Source: Lichina pygmaea (lineage: Eukaryota > Ascomycota > Lichinomycetes > Lichinales > Lichinaceae). Taken from it: a DNA stretch of 64,000 nucleotides. Of the stretch, positions 11,034 through 21,495 are shown one piece after another. The stretch is taken from the NCBI GenBank assembly GCA_963422465.1, contig OY730174.1, forward strand, positions 3,188,914-3,252,913, given 5' to 3'. Numbering within the stretch: position 1 is the first letter of the stretch; every line of letters begins with the position of its first letter. Under the pieces are notes generated by a model. That model searched no databases, was not told the origin of the DNA, and worked only from the letters and a program-made list of their open reading frames with translations. A program made the position numbers and the translations under genes.

Positions 11034-13482
11034 ATGAGATCCCAAATCTTCGCGCGGCCGACTTCGTTGCTCCTGTTCCTTTTAGTCGCGCCCTTGATCA
11101 TCCATGCCACAGACATTCTGCAGACGTCTGGCTTCTCCGAATGTCTGCCGAACTCGGACATCAACGTCGAACGGGTCGACATTCAGTACAACCGGCAGGA
11201 CAAGACGATCACCTTCGACGTGGCCGGGGGCAGCTTCAAAGAACAGAATGTGACGGCGTCGTTGGTCGTCACGGCGTACGGCAACGAGGTGTACAAGCGG
11301 GAGTTCGATCCATGTGATGACGGCACCAGAGTCGATCAGCTCTGCCCAGGTAGGACCGCCCGTCGTCGGCCCAGCGAGACGTTTTCCCGGACGGTTGACT
11401 GATCGCCCAACTCAGTACCCGTCGGCAACTTCGCCGCAAAGGGCTCGCAGAAGATCCCGGACGAGTTTGCCAGTCTGATCCCGGACATAGCCTTCCAGCT
11501 GCCGGACCTCGACGGAGTGGCGAAACTGCAGCTCAAGCCGGCCGCGGGCGGCCCGGACTTGGCCTGCATCCAGTCGCCTGTCAACAATGGCAAGACCGCC
11601 GTCGTCCCGGCCGTGTCGTACGTCGCCGTCGGCGTGACCGGCGCGGCCCTGCTCCTGTCCGGCGTGTCGGCTCTCGGCGCGGTCAGCGCCGGATTCGCCG
11701 CTCCTGGCGCTTCGGCGCCGAGCCCCAGCTTCGGCGAGGTCTTGGGCTGGATGCAGTCCATGGCCTTGAACGGCATGCTCAGCGTCGACTACCCGCCCGT
11801 CTATCGCAGCTTTACCAAGAACTTTGGCTTCAGCTGTGGGCTCGTGCCGTGGAACGACATGCAGGCGGCCATCGACAGCTTCCGAGGCGTCACGGGCGGA
11901 AATCTCACGGCCAACAGCGTCGCGTACCTGCGGAACGTAACGCTCGTCTACCACGACGGCTCGTCCAGCGGCGGCGGCGTGTCGAAGCGCAGCCTCGACG
12001 CCCTCGTCGGTGGGCTGCGGCTCCTGGCTCGCGACGTCACCACCAGCGTCAACGGATCCGAGACCACGCTCGACGGCCTCGCCGGCGGCGAAAACGCGAC
12101 CGAGACCGACGCCAAGGACTCGCATTTCGTCGAGGGCATCAAGGCTTACGCGGCCCAGCTGACCATCCCGGACTCGAACATGTTCATGTCGATCCTGATG
12201 GTCTTCGCCATCGTCATCGCCGCCATCGTCGTCGGCATCCTGGTCTTCAAACTCGTCCTCGAGCTGTGGGCCCTGTGCGCCTCCTTCCCCAAAGGCCTGA
12301 CCGGCTTCCGCAAGCGGTACTGGGGCTTCATGGGCAGGACGATCGTCAGCATGATCCTGGTGCTCTACGGCGTCTGGACGCTCTACTGCGTCTATCAGTT
12401 CACGCACGGCGACTCGTGGGGCGCCAAGGCGCTGGCCGGCGTGACCCTCGTCGCCTTCACTGCCGTGCTCGGCTTCTTCACCTTCCGCATATGGCAGCTC
12501 GCGCGGCGGTTCAAGAAGGCCGAGGGCGACGCCAAGGCGCTCTTCGAGGACAAGGAGACGTGGCGCAAGTACAGCCTCTTCTACGATCAGTACAAGAAGG
12601 GCTGGTGGTGGCTGTTCGTGCCCGTGATCGTGTACATGTTCGCGCGAGGCTGCGTCATCGCGGCGGGCGACGGGCACGGCCTGTTCCAGACGTCCGGCCA
12701 GCTGGTCATCGAGGCCTTGATGCTGATGCTCCTGCTGTGGAGTCGGCCGTACGCGACCAAGGCCGGCCAGTGGATCAACATCGTGATCCAGGTCGTGCGC
12801 GTGCTGTCGGTCGTCTGCATCCTCGTCTTCGTCGACCAGCTCGGCGTCGCGCAGACGACCAAGACCGTGACGGGCGTGGTTCTGATCGCGGTGCAGTCGG
12901 TCTTGACGGCGGCGCTGGCCATCCTGATCGCCGTCAACGCCATCATCGTCTGCTGTCGAGAGAACCCTCACCGCAAGCGCAGAAAGGAAGCAGGTGTGTC
13001 ATCGTCTCTTTTTCGTTCTTTTGTTCTCCTCGACGAGAGCGCCCGGTCGACTAAATCGTTTCGTCTGCTACCTAGAAAAACTCAATCGAGACCTCGACAA
13101 CCTGACTCCGCTCGACCCACGCAACTCGTTGCTCATGGAGCCCCGGGCGTTCGACTCGACTCGACGCAAAGACAAGTACGGCCTGGGTTACGTCGTGAGC
13201 GAGCGGGACGTCAGCCACGATCAGTACCCGCCGAGATACCGGTCCGAGTCGCCCGAGGACGGACTGGGCACGAAAGGCCGACGAGAGTCGACAGAAGGCC
13301 TTGTCACGTCCGCGGCGGCGATGCCGTACTCGGCCCACCGTGGGGCTGCTGCAGCAGCTCATCACGATCATCCGTGGGGCATGAACGACGCCGCCGCAGA
13401 CCAACAATATCTGCCGCCAGACATGGATCGCGCACCACCGCCTCAACGACAACCGACGCTGCCTAACACGGGGTATCGGTGA
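11034..13482 (+). CDS. TRP-like / flavin carrier (FLC) family integral membrane protein
   Basis: A secretory-pathway or plasma-membrane protein of the fungal Pkd2/FLC family (lipid-binding ML-like domain plus TRP-type membrane domain). Members have been linked to FAD transport, calcium influx and cell-wall integrity; the role here is inferred. Exons are 11034-11349, 11416-12993 and 13076-13482 (introns 66 and 82 bp), giving 766 aa. A signal peptide (TSLLLFLLVAPLIIHA) is followed by a lumenal domain with paired cysteines and N-x-T sites (ECLPNSDINVERVDIQYN). One hydrophobic segment follows, then a lumenal loop. The C-terminal half has about seven membrane helices, among them MSILMVFAIVIAAIVVGILV, IVSMILVLYGVWTLYCVYQF and VVRVLSVVCILVFVDQ. 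The cytosolic tail is polar and ends in PNTGYR. The ATG at 11034 begins directly before the signal peptide. Confidence 0.9.
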
Positions 13483-13551
13483 GGCTTTGATGGTATCGGT
13501 GAGGTCTTGATGTGCTCGGTGAGGTCTTGATGTGCTAGGTGAAGACTTGAT
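13472..13551. repeat. 20-bp minisatellite (4 units) across the TRP-like stop codon
   Basis: Four 20-bp units start at 13472, 13492, 13512 and 13532. Units 1 and 2 begin GGTATCGGTGAGG; units 3 and 4 begin GTGCT(C/A)GGTGA. The stop codon of the TRP-like gene (13480-13482) lies inside unit 1, so the array forms the start of the 3' UTR. Confidence 0.88.
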
Positions 13552-13766
13552 GCGAGAACAGCAGCGGAGATACCATTGTAGAAGAGAGACGGGAGATGGG
13601 CTTACTCGGCATGACCGCGAGTAAACAGAGGAGGAGTTGGAGTGTGGAGTGTGGAACGTGGAACGTGGAGGAGAAGGAATGTAGAGGAAGCTGAGGAGAT
13701 GGAGGTGGCAAAGCGTGCACTGTACTGTACATACCCTACCTTTCTCGATACGTGTTTCCGACAATG

Positions 13767-13804
<38 letters not shown>

Positions 13805-13805
13805 C
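13767..13805. repeat. (AAC)13 microsatellite
   Basis: Thirteen AAC units without interruption. Confidence 0.95.
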
Positions 13806-14255
13806 GAAGACTAGATCACTTTCCTTTACGAGTACCTTGCTTACTGTACTTATCCCCCTGATGTGATAACTCCTTTTCGTTCACCAACGGCCTCTTGCGG
13901 TGCTGCAACTCCACAATTCTCCTTTGCCCTATTCATCTCCTGCAGCCGTGGGTGAGTGGGTGAGTGGGTGAGTGGGGTGGCCAAGGGGAGACTTGCCAAA
14001 CACGTTAGGTTTTTTGGACTACGTACCCGGGCCCCTCCTTCTCCGTTGCCGTGCAACACAGGAAGACTTAATTATATCTTGCAGCTTTTACTGGTCATCG
14101 ACTTTCCAGCCCTTGACTTTTTGTGGCTGGCCGGCCGGCCGGGCGGCGCTCTGACGGCCTGGGTCCTTCGCCCACGGTGTGTCCTTCCCCAGTTCTCCTC
14201 CTGGACTCTCTGGAGTTTAGCTGGAAGCTTGGCTAACTGGCCAGTCCACCACCCA

Positions 14256-14277
14256 CCCCCCCCCCCCCCCCCCCCCC
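14256..14277. repeat. Poly-C run (22)
   Basis: Twenty-two consecutive C on the + strand, between two convergent genes. Confidence 0.9.
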
Positions 14278-14490
14278 TCAAATAAAGGTTTTACAGTACC
14301 TTGGCAGGATAGCGTTGGTTAGGCGCTGCGGGCAAAGGTTCTTCACCTTAGCAGGTCTCCGGGGGTTTTCCTTGCCTGACACTTCATGGTTGACTTGGCA
14401 TGGTCTAGATCCCTGGTGATAGGATAGAGTAGGAATATCGATACCAATACTGATTATTTCCTATTTCTCTTCTTGTTTTCTCCCTCTTTT

Positions 14491-14527
14491 TGTGTGTGTG
14501 TGTGTGTGTGGCTACGGAAGCTGCGCG

Positions 14528-14572
<45 letters not shown>
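14491..14572. repeat. (TG)10 followed by (GA)18 microsatellites
   Basis: (TG)10 occupies 14491-14510. After a short unique spacer, (GA)18 occupies 14537-14572. Confidence 0.93.
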
Positions 14573-14575
<3 letters not shown>

Positions 14576-14814
14576 GGAGAGATAGAAAGAGAGGCACGCC
14601 AATCCAATCCAATCTTTAATCACCACTTCCTAGATTGTCAAGTCTTTGACCATCGAAGAATGTGTTCAAAGCCCATCGACTGCGTTTCTCTCTGGAATTC
14701 ACCGCACCTTGTCCCAGCATTGTGGTCCAGCACTGTTGCCCAACACCTTGTCCCATACCCTGCCTCAACGCCCTGTCCCAGCAATCAAGACGGACGACTG
14801 GTTCCACCAAACCA

Positions 14815-14841
14815 CCCCCCCCCCCCCCCCCCCCCCCCCCC
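14815..14841. repeat. Poly-C run (27), poly-G in the Yippee-type 3' UTR
   Basis: Twenty-seven C on the + strand. On the strand of the Yippee-type gene it is a G27 run starting about 11 nt after the stop codon, so it would be part of the mRNA unless cleavage is very early. Such runs can form G-quadruplexes. Confidence 0.9.
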
Positions 14842-14851
14842 AAGTCGTCAT

Positions 14852-15919
14852 TCATTCGCCCCGGCCGAAACGTCTGCGGCTCCTGCGCCGCGTCGCGAGG
14901 GCCGGAGACCACACGCCTGCAAACAGATCGTCGCATTCTTCTTCGTCCTGGCTGTCGAATTGAATCTCTCCCGTCGCTGCTCCTGCTCTGTCTCTATCCC
15001 TGTCCCTGTCGACGCCGCGAAGAGGACGGCTAGGTCTGGGTGGCTTGTTCGACGAGGATGTGGCGCTGTAGAAACTTGCTGCGCCGGTGCTGCTGGGGTC
15101 TTGAGCCTTAGGGGGACCTCTTTTTCCTCTGCCGGAACCCAGAACACCGCTGGCTCCTTCCGACTGCTCTTTGGCAGCGACCGCCTCGTCCTCCTCATCT
15201 TCCTGCTCTTCCCAGAAATGCGCCACGCACACTTTCCTCGTCTCGAGTATGAACTTGCCGATCTTGTATCTCTGAGCCTCGTCCTCGGCCGCAACGTACT
15301 TCCAGCCCAAGACCGCCCCGCACACGGCGCAGCTGATGTCGCTGACGGTGTGTGCCCCCGTAACCAATTGCCTCGGGACCGCTCTGTGCGTGATCGTGTT
15401 CGGCAGAGACGTCGTCGACGACCGCGACGACCATGTATTGGAACCGCTGTGGACAGCGCCACTGTTCGCAGAGTGAAACAACGACCCGGTGCTGGGACAG
15501 ACGAGATACGCCCGTCCGTGCCGCCCCGTAAAGCCCTTGCTGATGATCTGCGACGTCAGACAGATGTGCGTGCTGCATCTTGCGCATCGAAGAAAGGACG
15601 TGTTTCCTGTGAGATAGTTTGACGGCGGCGACGGTGCGGATGACGACTGCAGCGCCGACGAGGATGGTGTCGCTTCTGGCGGATCGTGCGTGGTCGTCAA
15701 AGGGACGGAGGAGCTCTGCGGTCGCGGTCCCGATCGATGCGCCTCCGCCGTCGAGGAAGCGGAAGCGGAGGGCAACGGAGTGGAGCGCCGTCTGAGCCGG
15801 TCATGCTCCGCCGACGTCGAGCTCGAGCCATTCCCGCTACTCACGTAGAAGGGCGTAGGCGGGAACAGATACTGCGAGAAGGGTATCGAGTTCTTGGAGA
15901 TCCATGTCTGGAGGGACAT
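14852..15919 (-). CDS. Yippee-type zinc-binding domain protein
   Basis: A single-exon gene of 355 aa with a Yippee/Mis18-type zinc fold. The two zinc knuckles are C112-x2-C115 (FLRCARCSTHICLTSQ) and C197-x2-C200 (TVSDISCAVCGAVLGWKYV). Family-typical ISKGFTGRHGRAYLV follows the first, and QRYKIGKFILE follows the second. About 35 Ser/Thr-rich residues sit between the halves, which are adjacent in the ~120-aa minimal Yippee proteins. Both flanks are long and low in complexity: an N-terminal Ser/Pro-rich 100 residues and an acidic then basic C-terminus with an RDRDRDR run. Yippee-like proteins (Moh1 in yeast) have no firm biochemical role; substrate-receptor use of the fold is known for cereblon. 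Function here is open. A poly-G run follows the stop codon. Confidence 0.85.
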   Translation of the reverse strand: MSLQTWISKNSIPFSQYLFPPTPFYVSSGNGSSSTSAEHDRLRRRSTPLPSASASSTAEAHRSGPRPQSSSVPLTTTHDPPEATPSSSALQSSSAPSPPSNYLTGNTSFLRCARCSTHICLTSQIISKGFTGRHGRAYLVCPSTGSLFHSANSGAVHSGSNTWSSRSSTTSLPNTITHRAVPRQLVTGAHTVSDISCAVCGAVLGWKYVAAEDEAQRYKIGKFILETRKVCVAHFWEEQEDEEDEAVAAKEQSEGASGVLGSGRGKRGPPKAQDPSSTGAASFYSATSSSNKPPRPSRPLRGVDRDRDRDRAGAATGEIQFDSQDEEECDDLFAGVWSPALATRRRSRRRFGRGE

Positions 15920-16465
15920 CGCCGGATCGATCCAGCGGCCGTCGTGCTTCGGTTACTCGATCAAGCACGAACCGGCTTCACGAACCTCAAGAGTACGGTA
16001 CGAATCGAAGGCTGTGATCCTTGAACCGTGGTCTCGCACGGAGGCTTTGCTACTATGTCATGTCCTGATCGTTGAAGCTCGTCGAGGTGGGGGCGTTGCG
16101 AGGTGGCGGGGGCTCCGGCTAGCTGCGGCGGTGCGAGGCACGATGGGACCTGGTCACGTGCGAGTTGGCCAGCTGACCGATAGTCTCCACACCGTTGGCT
16201 TTCTGCATCCTTTCTGGTGGGGGGATGGAGTCAAAAAGTCAGTGGCACGTCGCCGGCGTAGTGAAGAGAATCTACTTAGTACCGTACGGGTAGTACACTG
16301 TGCCTGTAGTGATCGGATCGAGCAAATTTAAATCACGTGATATGGTTCTCCACGGGTATGGACATCGTTCAACAGTAGGAACCAGGCCGGACAAGAAAAC
16401 AGAGCAGGAGTGAAGAAAAAGCAATGTATTGGAAAGGCGACAGCACAAGCTCCAGCAGTCACGAA
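15920..16465. other. Intergenic stretch upstream of the Yippee-type gene
   Basis: A 546-bp gap between two minus-strand genes, holding the Yippee-type promoter side and the antizyme 3' side. A CACGTG lies at 16334-16339. No gene was found. Confidence 0.55.
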
Positions 16466-17485
16466 TCACACTTCCAAAGCCAAGAACAGCCATCGCGGAC
16501 TGAATATCTCCGTACCATTGGTCCAGTCCTTGAGCGTGATCGCCGTGAAGCCGACCCAGCCGAGATCCCTCACCAGGCCCTGCGTCTGACTTGGAGACAG
16601 ATCTCGGTCGACGCACACGATCAGGGTAGAACATCCGAGGTGGGGACTGCTGGCCAGCTCGATGAGGGCCATCAACCTGCAAGCACCGCGTCGTTAGCGC
16701 AACGTTACTTCAACCCGCATCTGTGACCCGAGACGATGAAATATCCTCACCCAGACTTCAGATCTGCGACGATGGCCGATCCCTCGAAGAACACAAACAT
16801 CTCCTTTCTCCCTCCCGAGTCATGGTCGACGACGAAACTTCGAAAGCAAGCCCCTCCGACGTAATCCCACACCTCGAGCCAGCGCTCAACAACGCTGAGC
16901 TTTCCGTCGGCCTGCCGTGGTCCTACCGACGAAAACGGCTCCTCCTCCTCGTCAACACCGTGACTGCTCGTGGCCGTGTAGCCTCTTCGAATCGTACCCA
17001 TCACTACCGACCCGTTCCGGGCAGCCTTTCCCTCACCAAGAAAGACCGCCCTCATGGTGTCGCAAAAGAGCCTCTCACACTCTTCCGTGATGACGTACAT
17101 TGCCCCCTCGACCGCACCGGTGCCTCGCGAGAGCTCGGAGCATCGCGAGACGTCAGTCGCGAGAGGGGGACTCGACGCGGTGAGCGATTTCCCCAAGCCG
17201 ACCTCAGGGACACCACTCCGCTCCTGTCGTGGGCCATCGAGTCAGTTGCTTGAGCTTGAGCTTGAGCTTGAGCTTTCGCCATGGACTAGTCGACTCAAGG
17301 ACAAGGATGGTGTCGGTCTCACCGCCGGCACCGCAAGCGGAGTAGTGGAAGGCACTAAGCGAGGCGTTCGGGCCGGAGCCGAGGGCGTAACAGCTCGCGG
17401 AGATATTCATGATCGCCTCCGTCATGGCGGCACTCGATCGATTGCTGTTCTTTGTACTGGTCTTCTCCCGATTGTACATCGCCAT
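16466..17485 (-). CDS. OAZ1: Ornithine decarboxylase antizyme (needs +1 frameshift)
   Basis: Antizyme binds ornithine decarboxylase and sends it to the 26S proteasome, closing the polyamine feedback loop. Two overlapping frames are seen. ORF0 starts at an ATG at 17485 (another at 17479) and ends at a TGA at 17206-17204 in the context TGT CCC TGA G. The +1 frame continues from GAG at 17205 without a good ATG. It runs to 16751, then a 74-bp intron (16750-16677), then 16676-16466, giving about 221 aa. The ORF1 C-terminus has the antizyme core: LMALIELASSPHLGCSTLIV, CVDRDLS, GLVRDLGWVGFTAITL and the end SPRWLFLALEV. ORF0 carries the fungal-like NISASCYALG and FHYSACGAG words. A 99-bp segment (17322-17224) has GTGAGA...CGACAG ends and may be an intron. 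Both forms stay in frame. The exact ORF0 start is uncertain. Confidence 0.88.
17203..17211 (-). other. Programmed +1 ribosomal frameshift site of antizyme
   Basis: On the minus strand the ORF0 frame reads TGT CCC TGA and stops. Skipping the T at 17206 continues as GAG GTC GGC in the ORF1 frame. Antizyme genes from yeast to mammals shift +1 at a UGA stop in response to polyamines, usually with a slow sense codon before it. The lack of any early ATG in ORF1, and the conserved antizyme fold in ORF1 only, support this. Confidence 0.85.
17248..17271. repeat. Hexamer GCTTGA x4 inside the antizyme 5' part
   Basis: Four GCTTGA units. On the gene's strand they would read as alternating Lys-Leu codons, but they fall inside the possible 99-bp intron and may not be translated. 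Confidence 0.85.
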
Positions 17486-18030
17486 GATATCGAGTACGCC
17501 ACCGTGTAGCCAAAGGATAAGATGTCGTGAGCTGTTGGGATCGTGCGGCCAAGGTAGTGAGGTCTTTCTGATGTTCTTTCTCAAGACGGAGAGAGATTTC
17601 AATACTTCTATCAGGCGCCACTGCTGTCGATCTTTCTTTTCCGGTGGAAACGGAGGTTTGCTCGTTTGTGGTAGACCGTGATGATGGAACTGGTTGATGT
17701 GGGCTGTCAAGATCACATGACGTGTGCAATCTCTTAGTAAGCACAGGCTCTATCATGGTGACCACTTCGGAGGTATCTTGTACCTTCGTACCCCGTACGG
17801 AAGCCGGCGACAAAAGTATTCGCAATGATTTGTATGGGGGCAACAAAAGTCGCGAGACACCCCGCATTTCTCCTCCCAATCTGAGTCCCCGTCGCTATTG
17901 TTGCTGTTCCCCTTCTCCACCACCAGAATCTTCAAGTCTCAAGTCTTGTGACTAGTCATCTTCCCAATCTGAGCTCTCATCACTCTGTTACTCCTCCTCC
18001 TCATCCTCCTCTTCTTCTTCTGGTGCCAGT
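17486..18030. promoter_or_regulatory. Antizyme upstream region, ending at the transposon edge
   Basis: About 545 bp between the antizyme ORF0 and the first LTR. It includes a C/T-rich stretch (about 17990-18020). The five bases before the LTR are CCAGT (18026-18030), the expected left copy of a target duplication whose partner should lie beyond the window. Confidence 0.55.
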
Positions 18031-18547
18031 TGTTGCGGTCCGTACTGTACTGTCCTATCCGAGTATAGGATTAGGGCGAGATGCGGAAGGCGGGTTGGTT
18101 CTCGCAGGAGAGGAGTGTCAAGGAGCGTGAAGGGGTTTGGTGGAACGTGGTGGTGATGACACCTGATCAGTGGCTTCGTACAAGATTGTATTGAAGTAGA
18201 TCTAGTTGTCTAGATCACAACATGAGTTGAAGACAATCGTTCCATAAGGGAACTAACGCCGGACTATATAGTGCTCAGTCTGTGAGCTCAGTGAGCTCTG
18301 CTCACTTTGCTCACTCGGTGAGATCAGTGAGCTCTGCTCACTTTGCTCACTGTTCATGCATGCTATGGCGAGCTGGGCAAGCTCTGCTCACTTTGCTCAC
18401 GCATATACGTGCTGCGGCGAGTAACCCCTGGTCAGTCTCGCCAGTCACGTGACTGCTTCCTGTGTTATGCTGTCTGGTACTTCTATCCAGTATCCTGTCT
18501 GCTGCTTTCTGTGAGTATAAAGACTGTGTTCCTCCTGGGTTGTAACA
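18031..18547 (-). repeat. E0 3' LTR, type A (517 bp)
   Basis: It has TGTT...AACA ends. Read on the minus strand, it opens with the AACCCAGGAGGAACACAG block and contains U3 repeats with GAGCAAAGTGAGCAGAGC words and a central TATATA. It ends in the AGTACGGACCGCAACA block shared with the other A and B LTRs. Confidence 0.92.
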
Positions 18548-18590
18548 CTATCCTCCTCTCCATCTTTCATTATCTTGATGAAACTTGGTC

Positions 18591-18990
18591 ATGTCTCCAA
18601 AGTCATGTGCGACTGTTAGCTGAACTCAGCTTGCTGCTCAAATCTACGATCAGGGTTTTGTTTCGCGTACGCCCTGCAACTTTTGTGCTCTGTGGTTGTC
18701 TGTGCTTCCAGATGCCGGGGGAAGATGATAAGTTGAAATGTGCTGCGTGCACTCAGCGTGGGAGGTCTTGTGTCTCTGTGTTCTGGGAATCTCTGAACAT
18801 ATCCTGGGACAACCTTTGTGAGGATGTGGCTGCTGAAGAGGCAACACGCGACACACTCTTCGAACAACTTGCCGTGGTGCAAGTTTGTCTGTCTTGGAAG
18901 TGAAAGGTGTTGGAAGGCGCCAAGGTCTGTGCAAGGCAGAAGCTTCAGTGTCTGGTGAAAAAGATAGAGTCGGATGGTGAGGATTTGACT
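18591..18990 (+). other. E0 antisense Zn2Cys6-like stretch (type A version, broken)
   Basis: On the strand opposite the element, starting 44 bp inside the 3' LTR. It resembles the E1 copy (26871-26557), with the words PGEDDKLKCAACTQRGRSC and VFWESLN, then a heptad-like helix and a tail rich in Lys and Glu. It is broken and shown only as a relative of the open E1 copy. Confidence 0.7.
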
Positions 18991-21495
18991 TAATCAGTCA
19001 TTGACACATCCCTCCTGCAGGCTGAGCTGTTCAGTCCTGCTCCTGCCAAAACTATCACAGAAGAAGCTGGCAGTTCGCGAGGTTCTTGAGTGGTTTCCAG
19101 GTATTCTCCGAGTCTGGGTATCCTTTCCACTTGACAAGGTATTGCTGATCTTTCCTAGCCAGGATCTGTTCAACTTCGAACTCTTGTTCTTCTTCAGGTT
19201 GATAATGAAATGTTTCCTGCAAGGGTGTGCTCTGGTCGGCTGGTTCAATCGTTGATATATGAAAGTTTGGATAGACTCTGGCATCTCTTGGTAGTTGTAT
19301 CTTGACGTTGACTGGTCCTGTTTTCTCTTCGACTGAAAATAGTCTGACCTTGATATTGTCAAGTTTCTTTGTCTTTGGCTTTTTTGTTTTCCAATTTTTT
19401 GTGAGAAGTTAGACTTTATCCCCCTTCTTTAGCTGAGGTACTATTTTTGATTTTTTGTCTATTTAACACTGTATTTTTTCTGAGGTCTCTTGAAGGTAGT
19501 GCCTCATCATCGTGTGTTTGTTGTAGGAGCTTGTCATGTTGGAGTGCTTTCTCTGTGTTTGGTGAAGCTCTGCTTGGTATTCTGATGTTTGCATGTCATC
19601 CAAAATTGGCAAAGAATAGTGATTCCTTTATTGAGTCTGATCTGTGCTGGTTGATTGCCAGCTGTGCCACTGGTAATAACTGTACCCAATTACTGTGGGT
19701 CTGGTTGATGTAATACCACAAATAAGTCTCCAGGACTTGGTTTGCTTACTCTGTCTAGCTGTCAGTTCATGGGTGATAGGCTGTAGACATTTTGGGTTTT
19801 GTTCCCATGACTACACTGATTGTCTTCCAGTAGTTGGACATGAAGAGTTTATCTCTGTCTGTAATAATCATGATTAGAACTCTGTGGTCTCTGACCAATC
19901 TGTCCAGTAAGAGGTGTCCCAACTGTTCTGCTGTGTGGGTCTCCTTGAATAGTACCACTATCAGATATTTTGTGAATCTGTCTGCTATCACTATAATCAA
20001 GTTGTAGGTGATTCCTGTGACTGGGTCTTTGGACTTGGGTAGCTTTGTGATGAAGTCTATTGACACATCTTCCCACAGGCCTCTTGGTATTGTGTTCGGG
20101 TGTCCTTCTCCATATGGCTTGTGTCTTCCATGTTTGTTTTTTTTTGGTACAGTAGACATTTGCTGATGTAGCTTGTGACATGTTGTCAGAGGTTGATGAC
20201 ATTGTTCCCTACCTGTTGGATAAGGTCTGTGGTCTTGGTGATTCCTGGGTGACTATGTGCTGGGTTGTTGTGGTAGTTCCTTATTAATTCTTCAGTGTCT
20301 TCTGCTGTGAGCTTGTTGATCTGTGGTCAAGGCACCAGGTTTTCTTGCTGGTCCTGCTGTAAGATTGTTCCTTGGCGTTCATCATCTTCCATGTGGTCTT
20401 TTCGTCAGCTTAGTGTGTCTGCTCTCCTGTTATCTTGTCCGGGGGTGTACAAGATCTTGAACTTGTGTTGCCCTAGGAGTTCAGCCCATCTGACTTGCTG
20501 TCTGTTCAGCTTCTTGGTTGTTGTGAACATTGTCAGATTCTTGTGGTCTGTGAGAACAGTGAGTTCAGAACTGCTTTCCGCGTACACTCTCCAGTGTTTG
20601 AGTGTGTTGACAACTGCCAGTAGCTCTTTGTTGTGGATATCATAGTTTTGTTCTGCTTGTGTCATTTTTTGTGAGTAGTAGGCAACTGGGTGCCACTTGT
20701 TGTCTGCCTGTTGGCATAAACATACTTCCACTACCTGATCTGAAGTGTCTGTCTTGATTTGTGTCGGTTGGCCTATCTTGAAGTTGAGAAGAAGTGGTTC
20801 CTTGGCACAAGTGTTCTTGAGCTGCTGGAATACTTTTTGTTGTCTCTCCATCCACCAGTACTCCACATTCTTCTTCATGAGTTCTGTCAGTGGTATTGCT
20901 GTCTGTGAGTAGTTCTTGATAAACTGTCAGTTAAAGTTGGTAAATCCTAGGAAGACTTGTACTTCCTTAACTGATATCAGTATTAGCCATTGTTGAATCA
21001 CTTTGATTTTCTCAGAGTTGATCTTGATCCCTTCAATTCCTATGATATATCTGAGGAATTCAACTTCTGGTTTGTTGAACTTGCATTTCTTCAGGTTGAG
21101 CTTGAGCCCTGCTTTTTGTAGACATCATAGAACATCCTTCACATGTTTGGTATGTTCCTGTTATGTGTTCAAGTAGACAAGAATGTTGTCTAAGTAGGTG
21201 ATAGCTGTTTAGTCCAGGTGTACTCTGATGATGTTATTGATCAAGGCTTGACATATTGCTGGTGTGTTCATGAGTCTGAATAGTATAACCAGATACTTGT
21301 AGTGTTTGTATCAGGTTCTGAAGGCTGTTTTCCATTCTTCTCCTTCTTTCATATGTATCAGGTTGTATACTCCTTTCAAGTCTAGCTTGGTAAAGATTGT
21401 AGCTTGGCTGATCCTGTCTCACAATTTGTTTGCATTTGGCAACAGATATCAGTTTTTGATAGTAATATTGTTGAGTTTCCTGTAATCCACACAAA

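Larger units (their letters stand above)
13483..14851. other. Convergent intergenic region rich in simple repeats
   Basis: A 1.37-kb stretch between two convergent genes, with no supported gene. It holds the rest of the 20-bp minisatellite, (AAC)13, GTGGGTGA-type repeats near 13947-13977, (TG)10, (GA)18 and two poly-C runs. Confidence 0.7.

Noticed and set aside
11412-12971. 519-codon open frame on the minus strand
   Set aside because: It is antisense to the TRP-like gene. Its Asp/Arg/His-rich, low-complexity translation is typical of a GC-rich shadow frame.
14492-15622. 376-codon open frame on the plus strand
   Set aside because: It reads through the TG, GA and poly-C runs and then antisense to the Yippee-type gene.
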